Origin: UMGS692 sp963653425
GTDB lineage: Bacteria; Bacillota; Clostridia; Christensenellales; CAG-314
DNA length: 64,000 bases
NCBI GenBank assembly: GCA_963653425.1
Contig: CAVJWC010000005.1
Coordinates: forward strand, 10,124 to 74,123
Direction of reading: 5' to 3'
The translations under genes and the position numbers were made by a program. The notes below the pieces were generated by a model that had not been told where the DNA came from, made no database searches, and saw only the letters and a list, made by a program, of their open reading frames with translations. Numbering within the stretch: position 1 is the stretch's first letter; every line of letters begins with the position of its first letter. Positions 19,528-29,700 of this stretch are shown piece after piece.

Positions 19528-20172
19528 ATGAAAATTATATTGCTCGGAGCGCCCGGATCGGGAAAAGGAACGCAGGCGCAGCTTATCTGTGAAGAGTTTG
19601 GACTTCCGCACATCAGCAGCGGAGATATTTTCCGTTATAACATAAGCCGCGGCACCGAGCTCGGTAAACTTGCCAAGCAGTACATAGACAGGGGAGAACT
19701 CGTCCCCGACGACGTTACCATAAAAATGATAACTGAAAGACTCGGCAGAGACGACTGCAGGAACGGTTACGTTCTGGACGGATTTCCGCGTACCATTTCG
19801 CAGGCGGAAGACCTTGCCCGTCACGAGAAAACGGGCGTCGTGCTTGAACTCGAACTTCCTTACGAAGAAGTTCTCCACAGACTTACGGGAAGAAGAAGTT
19901 GTCCGTCGTGCGGTAAGCCTTTCCATATCTCTATGCTCAACGGAAGCGAAGTCTGTCCTTCCTGTGGCGGAAAACTCGTAACCAGAGACGACGATACGGA
20001 AGAAACCGTCCGTAAGCGCCTCGACGTATACGACAGTTTGACCTACCCTCTTTCCGCCTACTACGAAAAGAAGGGCGTTCTGAGAAGAATCAACGGAAGC
20101 GGAGACATATCCCGCATTTTCGGCGAAATCAAAGACGTTCTTACCGAAGAAGAAAATAAAGCCGACGCGTAA
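19528..20172 (+). CDS. adk: Adenylate kinase, zinc-binding type
   Basis: 214 residues. Converts AMP plus ATP to two ADP. The P-loop GAPGSGKGT is at 7-15, the AMP-binding DGFPRT is near 85-90, and the LID carries four cysteines (Cys125, Cys128, Cys143, Cys146) in two CPSC motifs, the structural zinc site common in Gram-positive enzymes. It heads adk-map-KOW-infA, the tail of the classical spc operon, but secY is not upstream; gpmI is instead. Confidence 0.97.
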   Translation: MKIILLGAPGSGKGTQAQLICEEFGLPHISSGDIFRYNISRGTELGKLAKQYIDRGELVPDDVTIKMITERLGRDDCRNGYVLDGFPRTISQAEDLARHEKTGVVLELELPYEEVLHRLTGRRSCPSCGKPFHISMLNGSEVCPSCGGKLVTRDDDTEETVRKRLDVYDSLTYPLSAYYEKKGVLRRINGSGDISRIFGEIKDVLTEEENKADA

Positions 20173-20217
20173 GAATTAACCTTAGCGCAGGTTTTAAGTT
20201 ATAAAGGGGGCGTAAAA

Positions 20218-20967
20218 ATGATTATAAACGTAAAAACACCCGAAGAACTTGCAAGAATGAGAGTGGCGTGCAACATAACGCGTGACGTGCTGCTTTTTGC
20301 CGAAGAAAAGATAAAACCCGGAATGACGACGGGCTTTCTCGACAAGATAATAAGAGATTTTATCGAACGTCACGGAGCGACGCCCAGTTTTCTCGATTAT
20401 CACGGCTATCCGGCAAGCTCGTGCATAAGTATAAACGACGAAGTCGTGCACGGTATCCCGAACGACGACAGGTATATCGAAGAAGGTATGATAGTCAGCG
20501 TGGACGTAGGAGCCTATATCAACGGTTTCCACGGCGACGCGGCGAGAACTTTTATTATCGGTCAGGTCGATCCCAAGGTTGAAAAGCTCGTTAAGGAAAC
20601 CAGAGAGAGCTTCTTTGCGGCTGCCCGTATAGTTAAGCCCGGAGCTACCATAGGCGACATCGGAGCCGCCGTTTCGGGACACGTAAAACCCTTCGGTTAC
20701 GGCGTGGTGAGAGAGATGGTAGGTCACGGCATAGGCAGAAACATGCACGAATTCCCCGACGTTCCCAATTACGGCGTAAAAGGAAAGGGCATTAAGTTGG
20801 TTGCGGGCAACACCATAGCCATCGAACCTATGATAAATCTCGGCACTGCGAGAATTAAATTCATGCCCGACGGCTGGACGGTCAAGACTTACGACGGAAA
20901 ACCCAGCGCGCATTACGAAAACACCGTTCTCGTAACGGAAGAGGGCTGTGAAATACTTACATTGTGA
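20218..20967 (+). CDS. map: Methionine aminopeptidase, type I
   Basis: 249 residues. Removes the initiator methionine from nascent proteins. The five metal ligands are visible: the two aspartates in VSVDVGAYINGFHGDAART, the histidine in GHGIGRNMHE, and the glutamates in IAIEPM and HYENTVLVTEEG. AAAGGGGG precedes the ATG. It follows adk and is followed after 7 bases by the KOW-domain gene. Confidence 0.97.
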   Translation: MIINVKTPEELARMRVACNITRDVLLFAEEKIKPGMTTGFLDKIIRDFIERHGATPSFLDYHGYPASSCISINDEVVHGIPNDDRYIEEGMIVSVDVGAYINGFHGDAARTFIIGQVDPKVEKLVKETRESFFAAARIVKPGATIGDIGAAVSGHVKPFGYGVVREMVGHGIGRNMHEFPDVPNYGVKGKGIKLVAGNTIAIEPMINLGTARIKFMPDGWTVKTYDGKPSAHYENTVLVTEEGCEILTL

Positions 20968-20974
20968 GGAACAG

Positions 20975-21259
20975 ATGAACAGCGACTATCAGCTTAAACG
21001 GGGCGATATAGTCGTAAGTTTCCGCGGACACGACAGAAACAGGTATCTCGTCGTGACGGAAAGCTTCGACGGTTCGGTTATCGTTGCCGACGGAAAAACC
21101 CGCCCCATAGAAAAAGCCAAACAGAAAAACGTCCGCCACGTACGGTTCGTCGGTCATTCGGAGGAGATTGAAAAAGCCTTCGAAGAAAACGGACTTACCG
21201 ACGCTCTTATAAGGCGCGTTTTAAGCGAATGCGACAAAACCGCGGTTAAATTCCGCTGA
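20975..21259 (+). CDS. KOW-domain RNA-binding protein (L14e-like)
   Basis: 94 residues from the ATG at 20975, with TGAGGA upstream; a longer in-frame GTG start at 20948 would overlap map and has no ribosome site. The N-terminus [21 protein letters not shown] fits a KOW/SH3-type RNA-binding fold. A small KOW protein in exactly this position between map and infA is common in Clostridia. A ribosome- or RNA-associated role is expected but not established. Confidence 0.85.
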   Translation: MNSDYQLKRGDIVVSFRGHDRNRYLVVTESFDGSVIVADGKTRPIEKAKQKNVRHVRFVGHSEEIEKAFEENGLTDALIRRVLSECDKTAVKFR

Positions 21260-21285
21260 CAAAAATAAATTCCGACGGAGGATAT

Positions 21286-21525
21286 ATGTCAAAAGATGAT
21301 GTAATAGAGTTGGAAGGCGTAGTAACGGAAGCACTTCCCAACGCGAATTTCAAAGTTAAGCTCAGCAACAACCATATCGTTACCGCTTATATTTCGGGTA
21401 AGCTTCGTATGAACTATATAAAAATACTGCCCGGCGATACGGTTAAGCTCGAACTCAGCCCCTACGACCTCAACAAAGGCAGAATCACCTGGAGAGGCAA
21501 AGGCGGAACTCCCGCCAATAATTAA
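21286..21525 (+). CDS. infA: Translation initiation factor IF-1
   Basis: 79 residues, an S1-like OB fold: [21 protein letters not shown], then the [30 protein letters not shown] signature. It binds the ribosomal A site during initiation. It is slightly longer than the usual 72 residues because of a glycine-rich C-terminal tail. GGAGGATAT precedes the ATG. The usual downstream genes rpmJ, rpsM, rpsK, rpoA and rplQ are absent; mfd follows instead. Confidence 0.95.
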   Translation: MSKDDVIELEGVVTEALPNANFKVKLSNNHIVTAYISGKLRMNYIKILPGDTVKLELSPYDLNKGRITWRGKGGTPANN

Positions 21526-21569
21526 AAGTCTTTACGGGCGCGTCTTTTGGCGCGCCGAAAACGACGTAA

Positions 21570-24500
21570 ATGTTCGGCGACTTAAATTTATACGAAAACT
21601 ACGGTAAAATAGTCAAAAGCGTCCGCAGCGGAATTCCGACTGCGGTTTTTGGTGTACAGCAAAGCGAAAAATTCTTCCTTACGAGAAGACTGGGGTGCGG
21701 ATTTTCCTTTTTCGTAACCAAAGACTTTCTCTCTGCGAAAAAAGCCGTCGAAAGCATGAAAGGCTTCGAATATCTGCCCTTTGCCGACGACGTTCTGCTG
21801 TATAAAAGAAACGCTTCCGCAAGCGTTTATATCGAAATAAACAGAATTCTCTATCTCATGTATTCGGGACTTATCGGCGGAGTCGTCGTCAGCGCGGACG
21901 CCGTCACGAGAAAGTATCCGAAACGCGAAATCTTTTTCGGCAAGTGTTTCGACGTCGAAAAGGGCAGGGATTACGATATAAGAGAAATCGTCCGTAAGCT
22001 TATAGACTGCGGTTATAAAAGAACGCCTCTCGTCGCGACTCACGGAGAATTCAGTTTGAGAGGTGATATTCTCGACGTTTTCTCGCCCCTTTACGACAAG
22101 CCCGTAAGAACGGAGTTTTTCGGGGATACCGTTCAGTCGGTGAGATTTTTCGACGTGGAAGAACACGTTTCCACGGGAGACGCGGACGTTTTCACCGTTA
22201 TTCCCGTGAGCGAAATCGTGGAATACAATAACGGCGAAGCTCTTTCTCTTGCGAGCGAAGAGGCAATGAAAGCCAAAGGTCTTTCGCCCGACGCACAAGA
22301 GAGGCTGAGAAGCGTAATTTCCGACCTTAAAAGCGGAGAACCTACCGCGTGGCTTGCGCCCTTTGCGCCTTACGACGATATATCGCGCTACTTTCCTCCC
22401 GAAACGGTAGTGGTTCTTGACGAACCCAAAGTCATAGGCGAAAGACTGGATACCGTTTACGGCGAACATCAAAGACGATGCGGATACCTTACCGAACGCG
22501 GAGAAATAACCGTTAAGGGCGTAGAAACGCTTATAGACGAAGAAAGCGTTAAAAAAGCTCTTCTCTCGACCGAAAGAAGTCTGTCTTTTCAGCTTCTTAC
22601 GGCAGAAAGCTTCTTTAAGCCCAAGGAAGTCCTGTCGGTAAGTTCTTCTGCCGTCCCGAGTTACAGAGGAGACGCGGGAAGACTTGCCACGGACGTTAAA
22701 AACTGGTCGGCTAACGGCTATAAAGTAGGTATCTACGCAGGTAACAGGGAAAAAGCCGAACGCGTTTTCAGGGAACTCTATTCCGAAGGGGTTACGACAG
22801 ACGTTGCCGAAACTTCCGACTGTTCTCTCGTTAACCCGACGGTACTTCCGTTTTCTTTTCCGGAAGGCTTTGTAAGTCATTCGGATAAGCTCGTTTTAAT
22901 AGGCGACGACAGAGTTTTTACCCAGACGCACGAACAGACCAGGAGACTTAAAAAGACTGCGAGACAGGCGTTTTTCGCGGTGGAAGCGGGCGATTACGTC
23001 GTTCACGAAGTCCACGGCGTCGGACTTTGCGTAGGAACGACCACCATGAAGGGCGAATACGGCGAAAAGGATTACATCGTCGTAAAGTACAGGAACAACG
23101 ATACTCTTTACGTTCCCGTAGAAGTCAGCGACCTTCTCAGTAAATATAGCGGAGGAGAAGCCCATCCCAAACTCAGCGCGCTCGGCGGAGGAGAGTTCGA
23201 AAGAACCAAAGCCAAGGTCAGAGAAGGACTTAAAAAACTTGCGATAGACCTTCTCGCTCTCTATAAAGAAAGGCTTAAACCGCGCGGTTTCGTTTATAAA
23301 AGCGACGCTTTTCTGGAAGAAAGTTTTGCCGAAGCCTTCCCTTACACCGAAACCGACGACCAACTGCGGTGTATAGAGGAGATAAACAGGGATTTGTCTG
23401 CGGACAGAATAATGGACAGACTGCTTGTCGGCGACGTGGGATTCGGAAAGACGGAAGTGGCTATGCGCGCCGTTTTCAGAGTGGTTTCCAACGGCAAACA
23501 GGCTATCGTTCTTGCGCCAACGACCATTCTTTCCCAGCAACACTACGAAACGATGAAAGCCCGTTTCGAACCTTTCGGCCTGACCGTCGCTTGCCTTAAC
23601 CGTTTCCGCTCCGCCGGCGAACAAAAAGAGATTATCGCCAAAATCGAAAGAGGCGAGATAAACGTGGTTATAGGCACGCACAGACTTCTCAACAAGACTA
23701 TCCGCTACAAAGACGCGGGAATTCTCGTTCTCGACGAAGAACATCGTTTCGGCGTGGAACACAAGGAAATTCTTAAAACCGTGAATACGGGAATAGACGT
23801 TCTGAGTATGTCCGCAACCCCCATTCCGAGAACGCTTCATATGGCTTTGTCGGGAATAAGAGACGTTTCCACCATAACGACGCCCCCGGGAGGAAGACTT
23901 CCCGTGGAAAGTTACGTGGTGGAAGATTCGCCCGCGCTCATAAGGGACGTCGTTTTAAGAGAAATCGCCCGTGGCGGACAGGTTTTCGTGGTGTATAACA
24001 GAGTCGAGAGTATAGAAGCCTTTTCGCAGAGAATGAGAGACATCCTTCCCGAAGTTTCGCTGAGAATCGCTCACGGACAGATGAACGAACACCAGCTCGA
24101 AAAGACGGTGTACGATTTTGCAAAGAAAGAATTCGACGTTCTTATATCCACCACAATAATAGAAAACGGCATAGACATTCCCAACGCCAACACGCTCATA
24201 GTCTACGACGCCGACAATCTCGGACTTTCTCAGCTCTATCAGCTCAGGGGAAGAGTAGGAAGAAGCAACAGACTGGGTTTTGCCTATTTCGTTTACAGAG
24301 GAACGCTTACGGCAACCGCTTATAAACGGCTTACGTCCATTATGGAAAACACCGAACTGGGAAGCGGTTTCAAGATAGCCGTAAAAGACCTCGAAATAAG
24401 GGGCGCAGGCAACGTTCTCGGAAAAGAACAGCACGGACATATGGCTAAGGTAGGTACCGAAACCTATATGAAACTTCTCGGCGAAGCTCTTTCCGAAGTC

Positions 24501-25001
24501 AAAGGCGAACCCGTTATACGCGAGATTAAAACCACTATGGAAGCCGACGTGGACGCTCACGTTCCCACGGATTATATAGGCGAACTCTCTCAGCGAATGG
24601 AATTTTACCAGCGAATGGCTTACGTTTCTTCCAAAAAAGAGAGAACGGCTCTCGAAAAGGAACTCAAAGACGTTTACGGCAATCTTCCTCAGGCGGTTGT
24701 AAACCTTCTCGACGTCGCCGAACTCAAAGCCGTCGCCTCCAAAATAGGCGTGAGCGACGTAATCATAAATAAAAAACTTTTCGCCTTGAAATTCGTTTCT
24801 ATGGAAAGAATAGGCGAAGAGGGCGTTCAGTACGCGTTGAAACGCTTCGGAAAACGCGCCGTTCTTACCGTTTCGGAAGACGGAAACGTTATGGTAAAGC
24901 TGGAATTTCAGGGTAAGAGCGAAAGATACGGACTTACCGCGCTCAAAGCTTTCTGCGAAACGGCTTATGCGGTGCAGAACGAAGAAAAGTCCGCCGTGTA
25001 A
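21570..25001 (+). CDS. mfd: Transcription-repair coupling factor
   Basis: 1143 residues, full length. It displaces stalled RNA polymerase and recruits nucleotide-excision repair. In order: degenerate UvrB-like N-terminal domains (to about 430), the RNA-polymerase-interacting region containing DYVVHEVHGVG (near 475), the helicase core with Walker A GDVGFGKTE (near 620), the DEEH box in VLDEEHRFG (near 720) and SATPIPRT, the translocation motif region, and the C-terminal TRCF domain beginning at about 990. The ribosome site before the ATG is weak. Confidence 0.97.
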   Translation: MFGDLNLYENYGKIVKSVRSGIPTAVFGVQQSEKFFLTRRLGCGFSFFVTKDFLSAKKAVESMKGFEYLPFADDVLLYKRNASASVYIEINRILYLMYSGLIGGVVVSADAVTRKYPKREIFFGKCFDVEKGRDYDIREIVRKLIDCGYKRTPLVATHGEFSLRGDILDVFSPLYDKPVRTEFFGDTVQSVRFFDVEEHVSTGDADVFTVIPVSEIVEYNNGEALSLASEEAMKAKGLSPDAQERLRSVISDLKSGEPTAWLAPFAPYDDISRYFPPETVVVLDEPKVIGERLDTVYGEHQRRCGYLTERGEITVKGVETLIDEESVKKALLSTERSLSFQLLTAESFFKPKEVLSVSSSAVPSYRGDAGRLATDVKNWSANGYKVGIYAGNREKAERVFRELYSEGVTTDVAETSDCSLVNPTVLPFSFPEGFVSHSDKLVLIGDDRVFTQTHEQTRRLKKTARQAFFAVEAGDYVVHEVHGVGLCVGTTTMKGEYGEKDYIVVKYRNNDTLYVPVEVSDLLSKYSGGEAHPKLSALGGGEFERTKAKVREGLKKLAIDLLALYKERLKPRGFVYKSDAFLEESFAEAFPYTETDDQLRCIEEINRDLSADRIMDRLLVGDVGFGKTEVAMRAVFRVVSNGKQAIVLAPTTILSQQHYETMKARFEPFGLTVACLNRFRSAGEQKEIIAKIERGEINVVIGTHRLLNKTIRYKDAGILVLDEEHRFGVEHKEILKTVNTGIDVLSMSATPIPRTLHMALSGIRDVSTITTPPGGRLPVESYVVEDSPALIRDVVLREIARGGQVFVVYNRVESIEAFSQRMRDILPEVSLRIAHGQMNEHQLEKTVYDFAKKEFDVLISTTIIENGIDIPNANTLIVYDADNLGLSQLYQLRGRVGRSNRLGFAYFVYRGTLTATAYKRLTSIMENTELGSGFKIAVKDLEIRGAGNVLGKEQHGHMAKVGTETYMKLLGEALSEVKGEPVIREIKTTMEADVDAHVPTDYIGELSQRMEFYQRMAYVSSKKERTALEKELKDVYGNLPQAVVNLLDVAELKAVASKIGVSDVIINKKLFALKFVSMERIGEEGVQYALKRFGKRAVLTVSEDGNVMVKLEFQGKSERYGLTALKAFCETAYAVQNEEKSAV

Positions 25002-25143
25002 ACCTACGTTTTTCGGGCGGAAAGGGAAGGCATCAATAAGGGCGATTTTTTCGTAAACGGGCGGAAAATCACGCAAAAATCGGCTGTTTTTCGCGGAAAA
25101 ACCCACGAAAGATTAAAATTTGAAAAAAAGTTGCTTAAAACGA

Positions 25144-25172
25144 TTGCACTTTGACGAAAAAACAAGTATAAT
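25144..25172 (+). promoter_or_regulatory. Promoter for the foldase gene
   Basis: TTGCAC (25144-25149), a 17-base spacer and TATAAT (25167-25172), with a leader of about 130 bases. No gene is seen in 25002-25307. Confidence 0.7.
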
Positions 25173-25307
25173 TAAACGCGCGGTTCTATTTTTTTACGGC
25201 ACCGCAGGCGTTCCGCTACTTATCCTGTGGTCGGGCGCGACGGAAAAAAGAAAGCACAAAAACAAAGCATTCATCGAAAGATGTAAATGAAAAGGAGCAG
25301 CAGAGCT

Positions 25308-27032
25308 ATGAAGAAATTCATGAAGTACTTATGTATGATTTTGGCGGTAGTAACGGTCTTTGCCCTTGCGGCGGGATGTTCTATGTTTCAGCAGAACGAA
25401 GAACGCTATCGCAAACAGACGGCAATCAAAGTCGGCGACGAGATAATCACCGTTCAGGAAGTTACCGAATTTTTCGAATCCAACGGCGCTACGTACATTC
25501 AGTACGGTTACGACGCACAGAGCGTATGGGATTCTCTTATCCACCAGTATATCGCTCAGATGATAGCCGTAAACGAATATAAACAAAATTCTTCCGTAAA
25601 GACTTACGACGGCGAGCTTAACCGTAAATACAAAAACGGCGAATACCTCACCAACGACGATCTGCTTTATTTTGAAAAGAAAGTTCAGCTCAGCGTTCTC
25701 AATACGCTCGATTCTCTTCTCGAAACGGTTTTCACCGACGCCGGATACACTTTTGATTCCGCTTCCGACGAACGCGCGGAAGAAACAGAAATAAAAATAA
25801 CCGAAGACCTTTCCTGGACCAACAGAAACAACACGCTCAACATGAAGACCGCAGAAGAAAGTCTCGAAGCGTATAAGGTTCAGAAGGACAACGTTTCCAT
25901 CGAGTACGTTTACACCGATATGGAAGACGCCCGTCTTCTTAAAGCCGTAAAGGCTCTTAACGACAGAATCAGCAACGACAAAGACGAAATCTCGGTTGAC
26001 TCCTACGTAGAAGCTCAGAAAGAAGCTTACCGCGAATTCAAACAGGGTATTTCCGCTTATTACGACAGCGTTTCCGCTTATCTTGCGGCAAGCGTGGAAG
26101 TAGTGGTTCGTCAACAGCTCTATATCGATTACCAGACCAACAAATATTCCGGTATCGAAAAAGAATCGGAATTCAGAACCAGACTTACCGCTAAACTCAA
26201 CAACCTCATAGCTCAGGATAAAGAAAAGTATTCTCTTAATCCTTCCTCTTTCGAAACCTTCGTAACCGGTCTTTCCGATACCTCTTTCATCTATTACGTT
26301 CCCGAACAGTACGCAGGAAAGTACGGCTTCGTAAAGAACCTTCTCATTCCGTTCAGCGACGAACAGAGCAAGATTCTTACAAGCTACTCTTCGGCTTTCG
26401 GTTCGACCAGCGACGTTTATCTTGCAAAGAGAGCGGAACTCGCTAAAGAAATCGTAGTTACCGACTTCATCGACGCTCCCGACGCAAAAGACAGCGAAAA
26501 GGCTTCCGCAGGCTTCACTATCGACGGTTATCAGGTTAACGGTTCCGAATTCTTTGCCGACAAGCTCAACGGAGTTACCGCAGACGGATTCGTAGAGCTT
26601 ATGTTCAGATACAACACCGATACGGCTCAGCACAATAAAGCTTACGACTACGTTATCGCAAAAGAAGCTCCCGACGCTTCCGGCACGGCTGACAAGTGGG
26701 TTACCGAATTCGCAGCCGAAGCGAGAAGACTTGCCAACGAAGGCGTCGTCGGCGGTATAGGTTACGCTCTTACCGATTACGGCGTACACATTCTGTTCTA
26801 CTCGGGCGACGTTACGGCAGACACATTCGACTGGGACGAAGCTCTTAAAGATCAGAAGGGCGCAGGCACCGCTTCCTACCGATTCTATAAGACTTATCTC
26901 GACGCGGTTAAATCTTCCTACTACAGCGACCTTATGGACGAAACTTATAAGGAATACGAAAGCGCAAAGAAGATAACGATTTATAAGAACGTACTCAAGA
27001 GCTATTGCAGCGGTTACGGCATAGAGCTGTAA
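25308..27032 (+). CDS. PrsA/SurA-like foldase lipoprotein
   Basis: 574 residues from the ATG at 25308, chosen because AAAGGAG lies 11 bases upstream; an in-frame ATG at 25287 would swallow that site. Lipoprotein signal with the lipobox LAAGC, then a SurA_N-type segment (AIKVGDEIITVQEVTEFFES), a long helical middle, and near the C-terminus a divergent parvulin-like stretch (AEARRLANEGVVGGIGYALTDYGVHILFY). Such proteins help exported proteins fold outside the membrane. Whether the isomerase active site still works is doubtful. It could serve abundant exports such as the giant protease, but that is inference. Confidence 0.75.
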   Translation: MKKFMKYLCMILAVVTVFALAAGCSMFQQNEERYRKQTAIKVGDEIITVQEVTEFFESNGATYIQYGYDAQSVWDSLIHQYIAQMIAVNEYKQNSSVKTYDGELNRKYKNGEYLTNDDLLYFEKKVQLSVLNTLDSLLETVFTDAGYTFDSASDERAEETEIKITEDLSWTNRNNTLNMKTAEESLEAYKVQKDNVSIEYVYTDMEDARLLKAVKALNDRISNDKDEISVDSYVEAQKEAYREFKQGISAYYDSVSAYLAASVEVVVRQQLYIDYQTNKYSGIEKESEFRTRLTAKLNNLIAQDKEKYSLNPSSFETFVTGLSDTSFIYYVPEQYAGKYGFVKNLLIPFSDEQSKILTSYSSAFGSTSDVYLAKRAELAKEIVVTDFIDAPDAKDSEKASAGFTIDGYQVNGSEFFADKLNGVTADGFVELMFRYNTDTAQHNKAYDYVIAKEAPDASGTADKWVTEFAAEARRLANEGVVGGIGYALTDYGVHILFYSGDVTADTFDWDEALKDQKGAGTASYRFYKTYLDAVKSSYYSDLMDETYKEYESAKKITIYKNVLKSYCSGYGIEL

Positions 27033-27055
27033 AAAATCGTTTCATTCAGCCCGAA

Positions 27056-27085
27056 AGGATTGAATTTCGTATTCAATCCTTTTTT
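27056..27085 (+). terminator. Terminator of the foldase gene
   Basis: A stem of ten bases, AGGATTGAAT / ATTCAATCCT, around TTCGT, followed by a T run. Confidence 0.9.
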
Positions 27086-27179
27086 GTTGTAATCCGTATT
27101 TCGCTTAAATCTTAATTCCCCTGAATGCGGGTAATTTGCGCTCGCGTAACTGCGGGCTGTCTGCCTGCGCGGAGGTAAT

Positions 27180-28016
27180 ATGCAGGAAGTAATAAAATTC
27201 AGCGACGTATTTTTCCGTTACGGAGAGGACGAAGAAGAACGCTTCGCCCTTAACGGCGTTTCCTTTTCGGTAAACAAAGGGGAATTCGTCGCGCTCGTCG
27301 GTCATAACGGTAGCGGAAAATCCACCATAGCCAAGCTTACCAACGGACTTCTGACTCCTACCGAAGGAAAGATTGCCGTGTACGGAATGGATACTGCCGA
27401 CGAATCGCAGAAAAAGGAAATCAGAAGAAAGGTCGGTATGGTCTTTCAGAATCCCGATAACCAGATGGTCGCGGGTATAGTCGAAGACGACGTGGCTTTC
27501 GGTCCCGAGAACGTGGGAATGCCGAGAGAAGAGATAGTGGAAGCGGTAGAATGGGCTCTTAAAAGCGTAGGTATGTACGAATACCGCGAAAGGACTTCCC
27601 ATAAGCTTTCGGGCGGACAGAAGCAGAGAATAGCCATAGCGGGCGTTCTTGCGATAAAACCCGATATTCTCGTTCTCGACGAAAGTACGGCTATGCTCGA
27701 TCCCATAGGCAGAAGCGAAGTTATGAACGTCGTAACCAAGCTCCGCCGTGAAAACGGACTTACGGTTATAAGCATAACGCATTTTATGGACGAAGTTACC
27801 GAAGCAGACAGAGTTATCGTCCTTAACGAAGGCAAAGTAGTAACGACGGGTACGCCCACGGAAATTTTCCGCCAAAGCGAAATGTTACGCTCCATAGGTC
27901 TCGAACCGCCGAGAGCCGTTGCGCTTGCGGAAAGACTCAGAAAGGAAGGAATGCCGATTAAAGAAGATATAACGGGCGCGGTCAGCCTCGGAGAAGAGAT
28001 ATGTCGATTGTTGTAA
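27180..28016 (+). CDS. ecfA1: ECF transporter ATPase EcfA1
   Basis: 278 residues. Walker A GHNGSGKST at 41-49, Q-loop VFQNPDNQ, signature LSGGQKQR and Walker B ILVLDES are present, followed by the C-terminal EcfA-type extension. It forms the energising module with EcfA2 and EcfT that is shared by many vitamin or metal S components. GGAGGTAAT lies just before the ATG at 27180. The gene overlaps ecfA2 by 16 bases, indicating translational coupling. Confidence 0.95.
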   Translation: MQEVIKFSDVFFRYGEDEEERFALNGVSFSVNKGEFVALVGHNGSGKSTIAKLTNGLLTPTEGKIAVYGMDTADESQKKEIRRKVGMVFQNPDNQMVAGIVEDDVAFGPENVGMPREEIVEAVEWALKSVGMYEYRERTSHKLSGGQKQRIAIAGVLAIKPDILVLDESTAMLDPIGRSEVMNVVTKLRRENGLTVISITHFMDEVTEADRVIVLNEGKVVTTGTPTEIFRQSEMLRSIGLEPPRAVALAERLRKEGMPIKEDITGAVSLGEEICRLL

Positions 28017-28855
28017 AAAATCTTTCCTATACCTATAATCCGGGAACGCCTTTTGAAAAACAGGCTCTCAAAAACCTTTCTCTTACGGTAGAGAAGGGAG
28101 AGTTTCTGTGTATAGTAGGTCATACGGGTAGCGGAAAATCCACCTTTATTCAGCATCTTAACGGGCTTATTAAGCTTCAGACGGGCGAAATAACGGTGGA
28201 GGGTATTCCGCTTGCCGTAAAAAAGCCCGACTACAAAACGCTGAGAAGCAAAGTGGGTATGGTTTTCCAGTACCCCGAATATCAGCTTTTTGCCGATACC
28301 GTCGAAAAAGACGTGGCTTTCGGACCAAAGAACATGAAACTTCCCGAAGAGGAGATAAAAACGCGCGTGGACGAAGCCATTCGTCTCGTAGGGCTTAATC
28401 CCGAGAAGTTCCTCGATAAGTCTCCCTTCGAGCTTTCGGGCGGAGAAAAAAGAAGAGTAGCCATAGCGGGCGTTCTTGCGATGAACCCCGAAGTTCTTGT
28501 TCTCGACGAACCCACCGCAGGTCTCGATCCGAGAGGAAAGAAAGAGATTCTCTCGCTTATAAAGAAACTTAACCGCGAAAAGCAGATGACTATAATCATG
28601 GTCAACCACGACATGAACGAAGCTTCCGAGTACGCCGACAGAATAGCCGTTATGTACGAAAGCGAACTTCTGAAATGCGACGTTCCGACGAAGATGTTCG
28701 ACGACCTCGGCTTTCTTTCGAGAGTGGGACTGGAAATGCCTCAGATGGCTGTTCTTCGCAATTATCTCAGAGAAAAAGGGTACGAAATCGGCGACGATTG
28801 TCTTACCGTGGACAAAATGGCAGAATGCATTCTCAGGCTTTGGAGGAATAAGTAA
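28001..28855 (+). CDS. ecfA2: ECF transporter ATPase EcfA2
   Basis: 284 residues. Walker A GHTGSGKST, Q-loop VFQYPEYQLF, signature LSGGEKRR and Walker B VLVLDEPTAGLD. It is the second ATPase of the ECF module, starting inside the 3' end of ecfA1 and ending directly before ecfT. The S component at 1220-1831 is a possible partner, though group-II modules serve several unlinked S proteins. Confidence 0.95.
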   Translation: MSIVVKNLSYTYNPGTPFEKQALKNLSLTVEKGEFLCIVGHTGSGKSTFIQHLNGLIKLQTGEITVEGIPLAVKKPDYKTLRSKVGMVFQYPEYQLFADTVEKDVAFGPKNMKLPEEEIKTRVDEAIRLVGLNPEKFLDKSPFELSGGEKRRVAIAGVLAMNPEVLVLDEPTAGLDPRGKKEILSLIKKLNREKQMTIIMVNHDMNEASEYADRIAVMYESELLKCDVPTKMFDDLGFLSRVGLEMPQMAVLRNYLREKGYEIGDDCLTVDKMAECILRLWRNK

Positions 28856-29695
28856 ATGTTTCGCGACGTAACGTTCGGGCAGTATTATCCCGTAAAAAGC
28901 TTCGTTCATTCGATGGACCCGAGAAGCAAGCTTATTCTGATGATCGTTTATATGGTCGTCGTGTTTATGGCGGACAGCTTTTTCTCCTATATTTACGTGG
29001 CTCTTATGCTTGCGCTTATGATAAGTTGTTCGCGCCTGCCTCTTAAAACCGTTGTAAAAACCGTAAAACCCGTTCTCATTCTGGTAGTTTTAACGGCAAT
29101 CATAAACCTTCTCTTCATATCCGAAGGGAACGTAGTCTTTTCCTGGTGGATAATCACCGTAACCGACGGCGGGCTTATCTTTGCGGGAAAGATGGTGCTT
29201 CGTCTGGTATTTCTCGTTATGGGTTCTTCCATTTTAACGCTTACCACCACGCCCGTGGATCTGACGCACGCGCTCGAAAGTCTCCTTAAGCCCCTTAACG
29301 CCATTAAGTTCCCCGTGTATATGCTTGCGCTTATAATGAGTATCGCGCTTAAATCCATTCCCATTCTTATGGACGAAACGGACAGAATAATCCGCGCACA
29401 GAAATCCAGAGGAGCGGACTTCGACACGGGCGGAATAATAAAGCGCGCCAAGGCTTTTATCCCCGTGCTTATTCCTTTGCTTATCTCGGCTCTCAGAAGC
29501 GCGGACGAACTTGCTTCGGCTATGGACAGCAGATGTTTCGGTTATACGCAGAACCGCACCAAGATGAAACGGCTTAAATTCACGAAAAACGACCTTATCG
29601 GAACGCTCGTTATGGTCGCGATAATAACCGTTATGCTCTACTTCAAGTACAGTAAAGGCGTCTACGGCGAAGTTATGCCCTGGATGTATTTTTAA
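28856..29695 (+). CDS. ecfT: ECF transporter transmembrane subunit EcfT
   Basis: 279 residues with membrane segments in the N-terminal half, two coupling-helix motifs of the Ala-Arg-Gly type (AQKSRGADF and AMDSRCFGY, the second with Cys for Gly) and a final membrane segment. It couples the two ATPases to the S component. The ATG follows the ecfA2 stop with no gap; truA starts 5 bases after its stop. Confidence 0.94.
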   Translation: MFRDVTFGQYYPVKSFVHSMDPRSKLILMIVYMVVVFMADSFFSYIYVALMLALMISCSRLPLKTVVKTVKPVLILVVLTAIINLLFISEGNVVFSWWIITVTDGGLIFAGKMVLRLVFLVMGSSILTLTTTPVDLTHALESLLKPLNAIKFPVYMLALIMSIALKSIPILMDETDRIIRAQKSRGADFDTGGIIKRAKAFIPVLIPLLISALRSADELASAMDSRCFGYTQNRTKMKRLKFTKNDLIGTLVMVAIITVMLYFKYSKGVYGEVMPWMYF

Positions 29696-29700
29696 GTCCT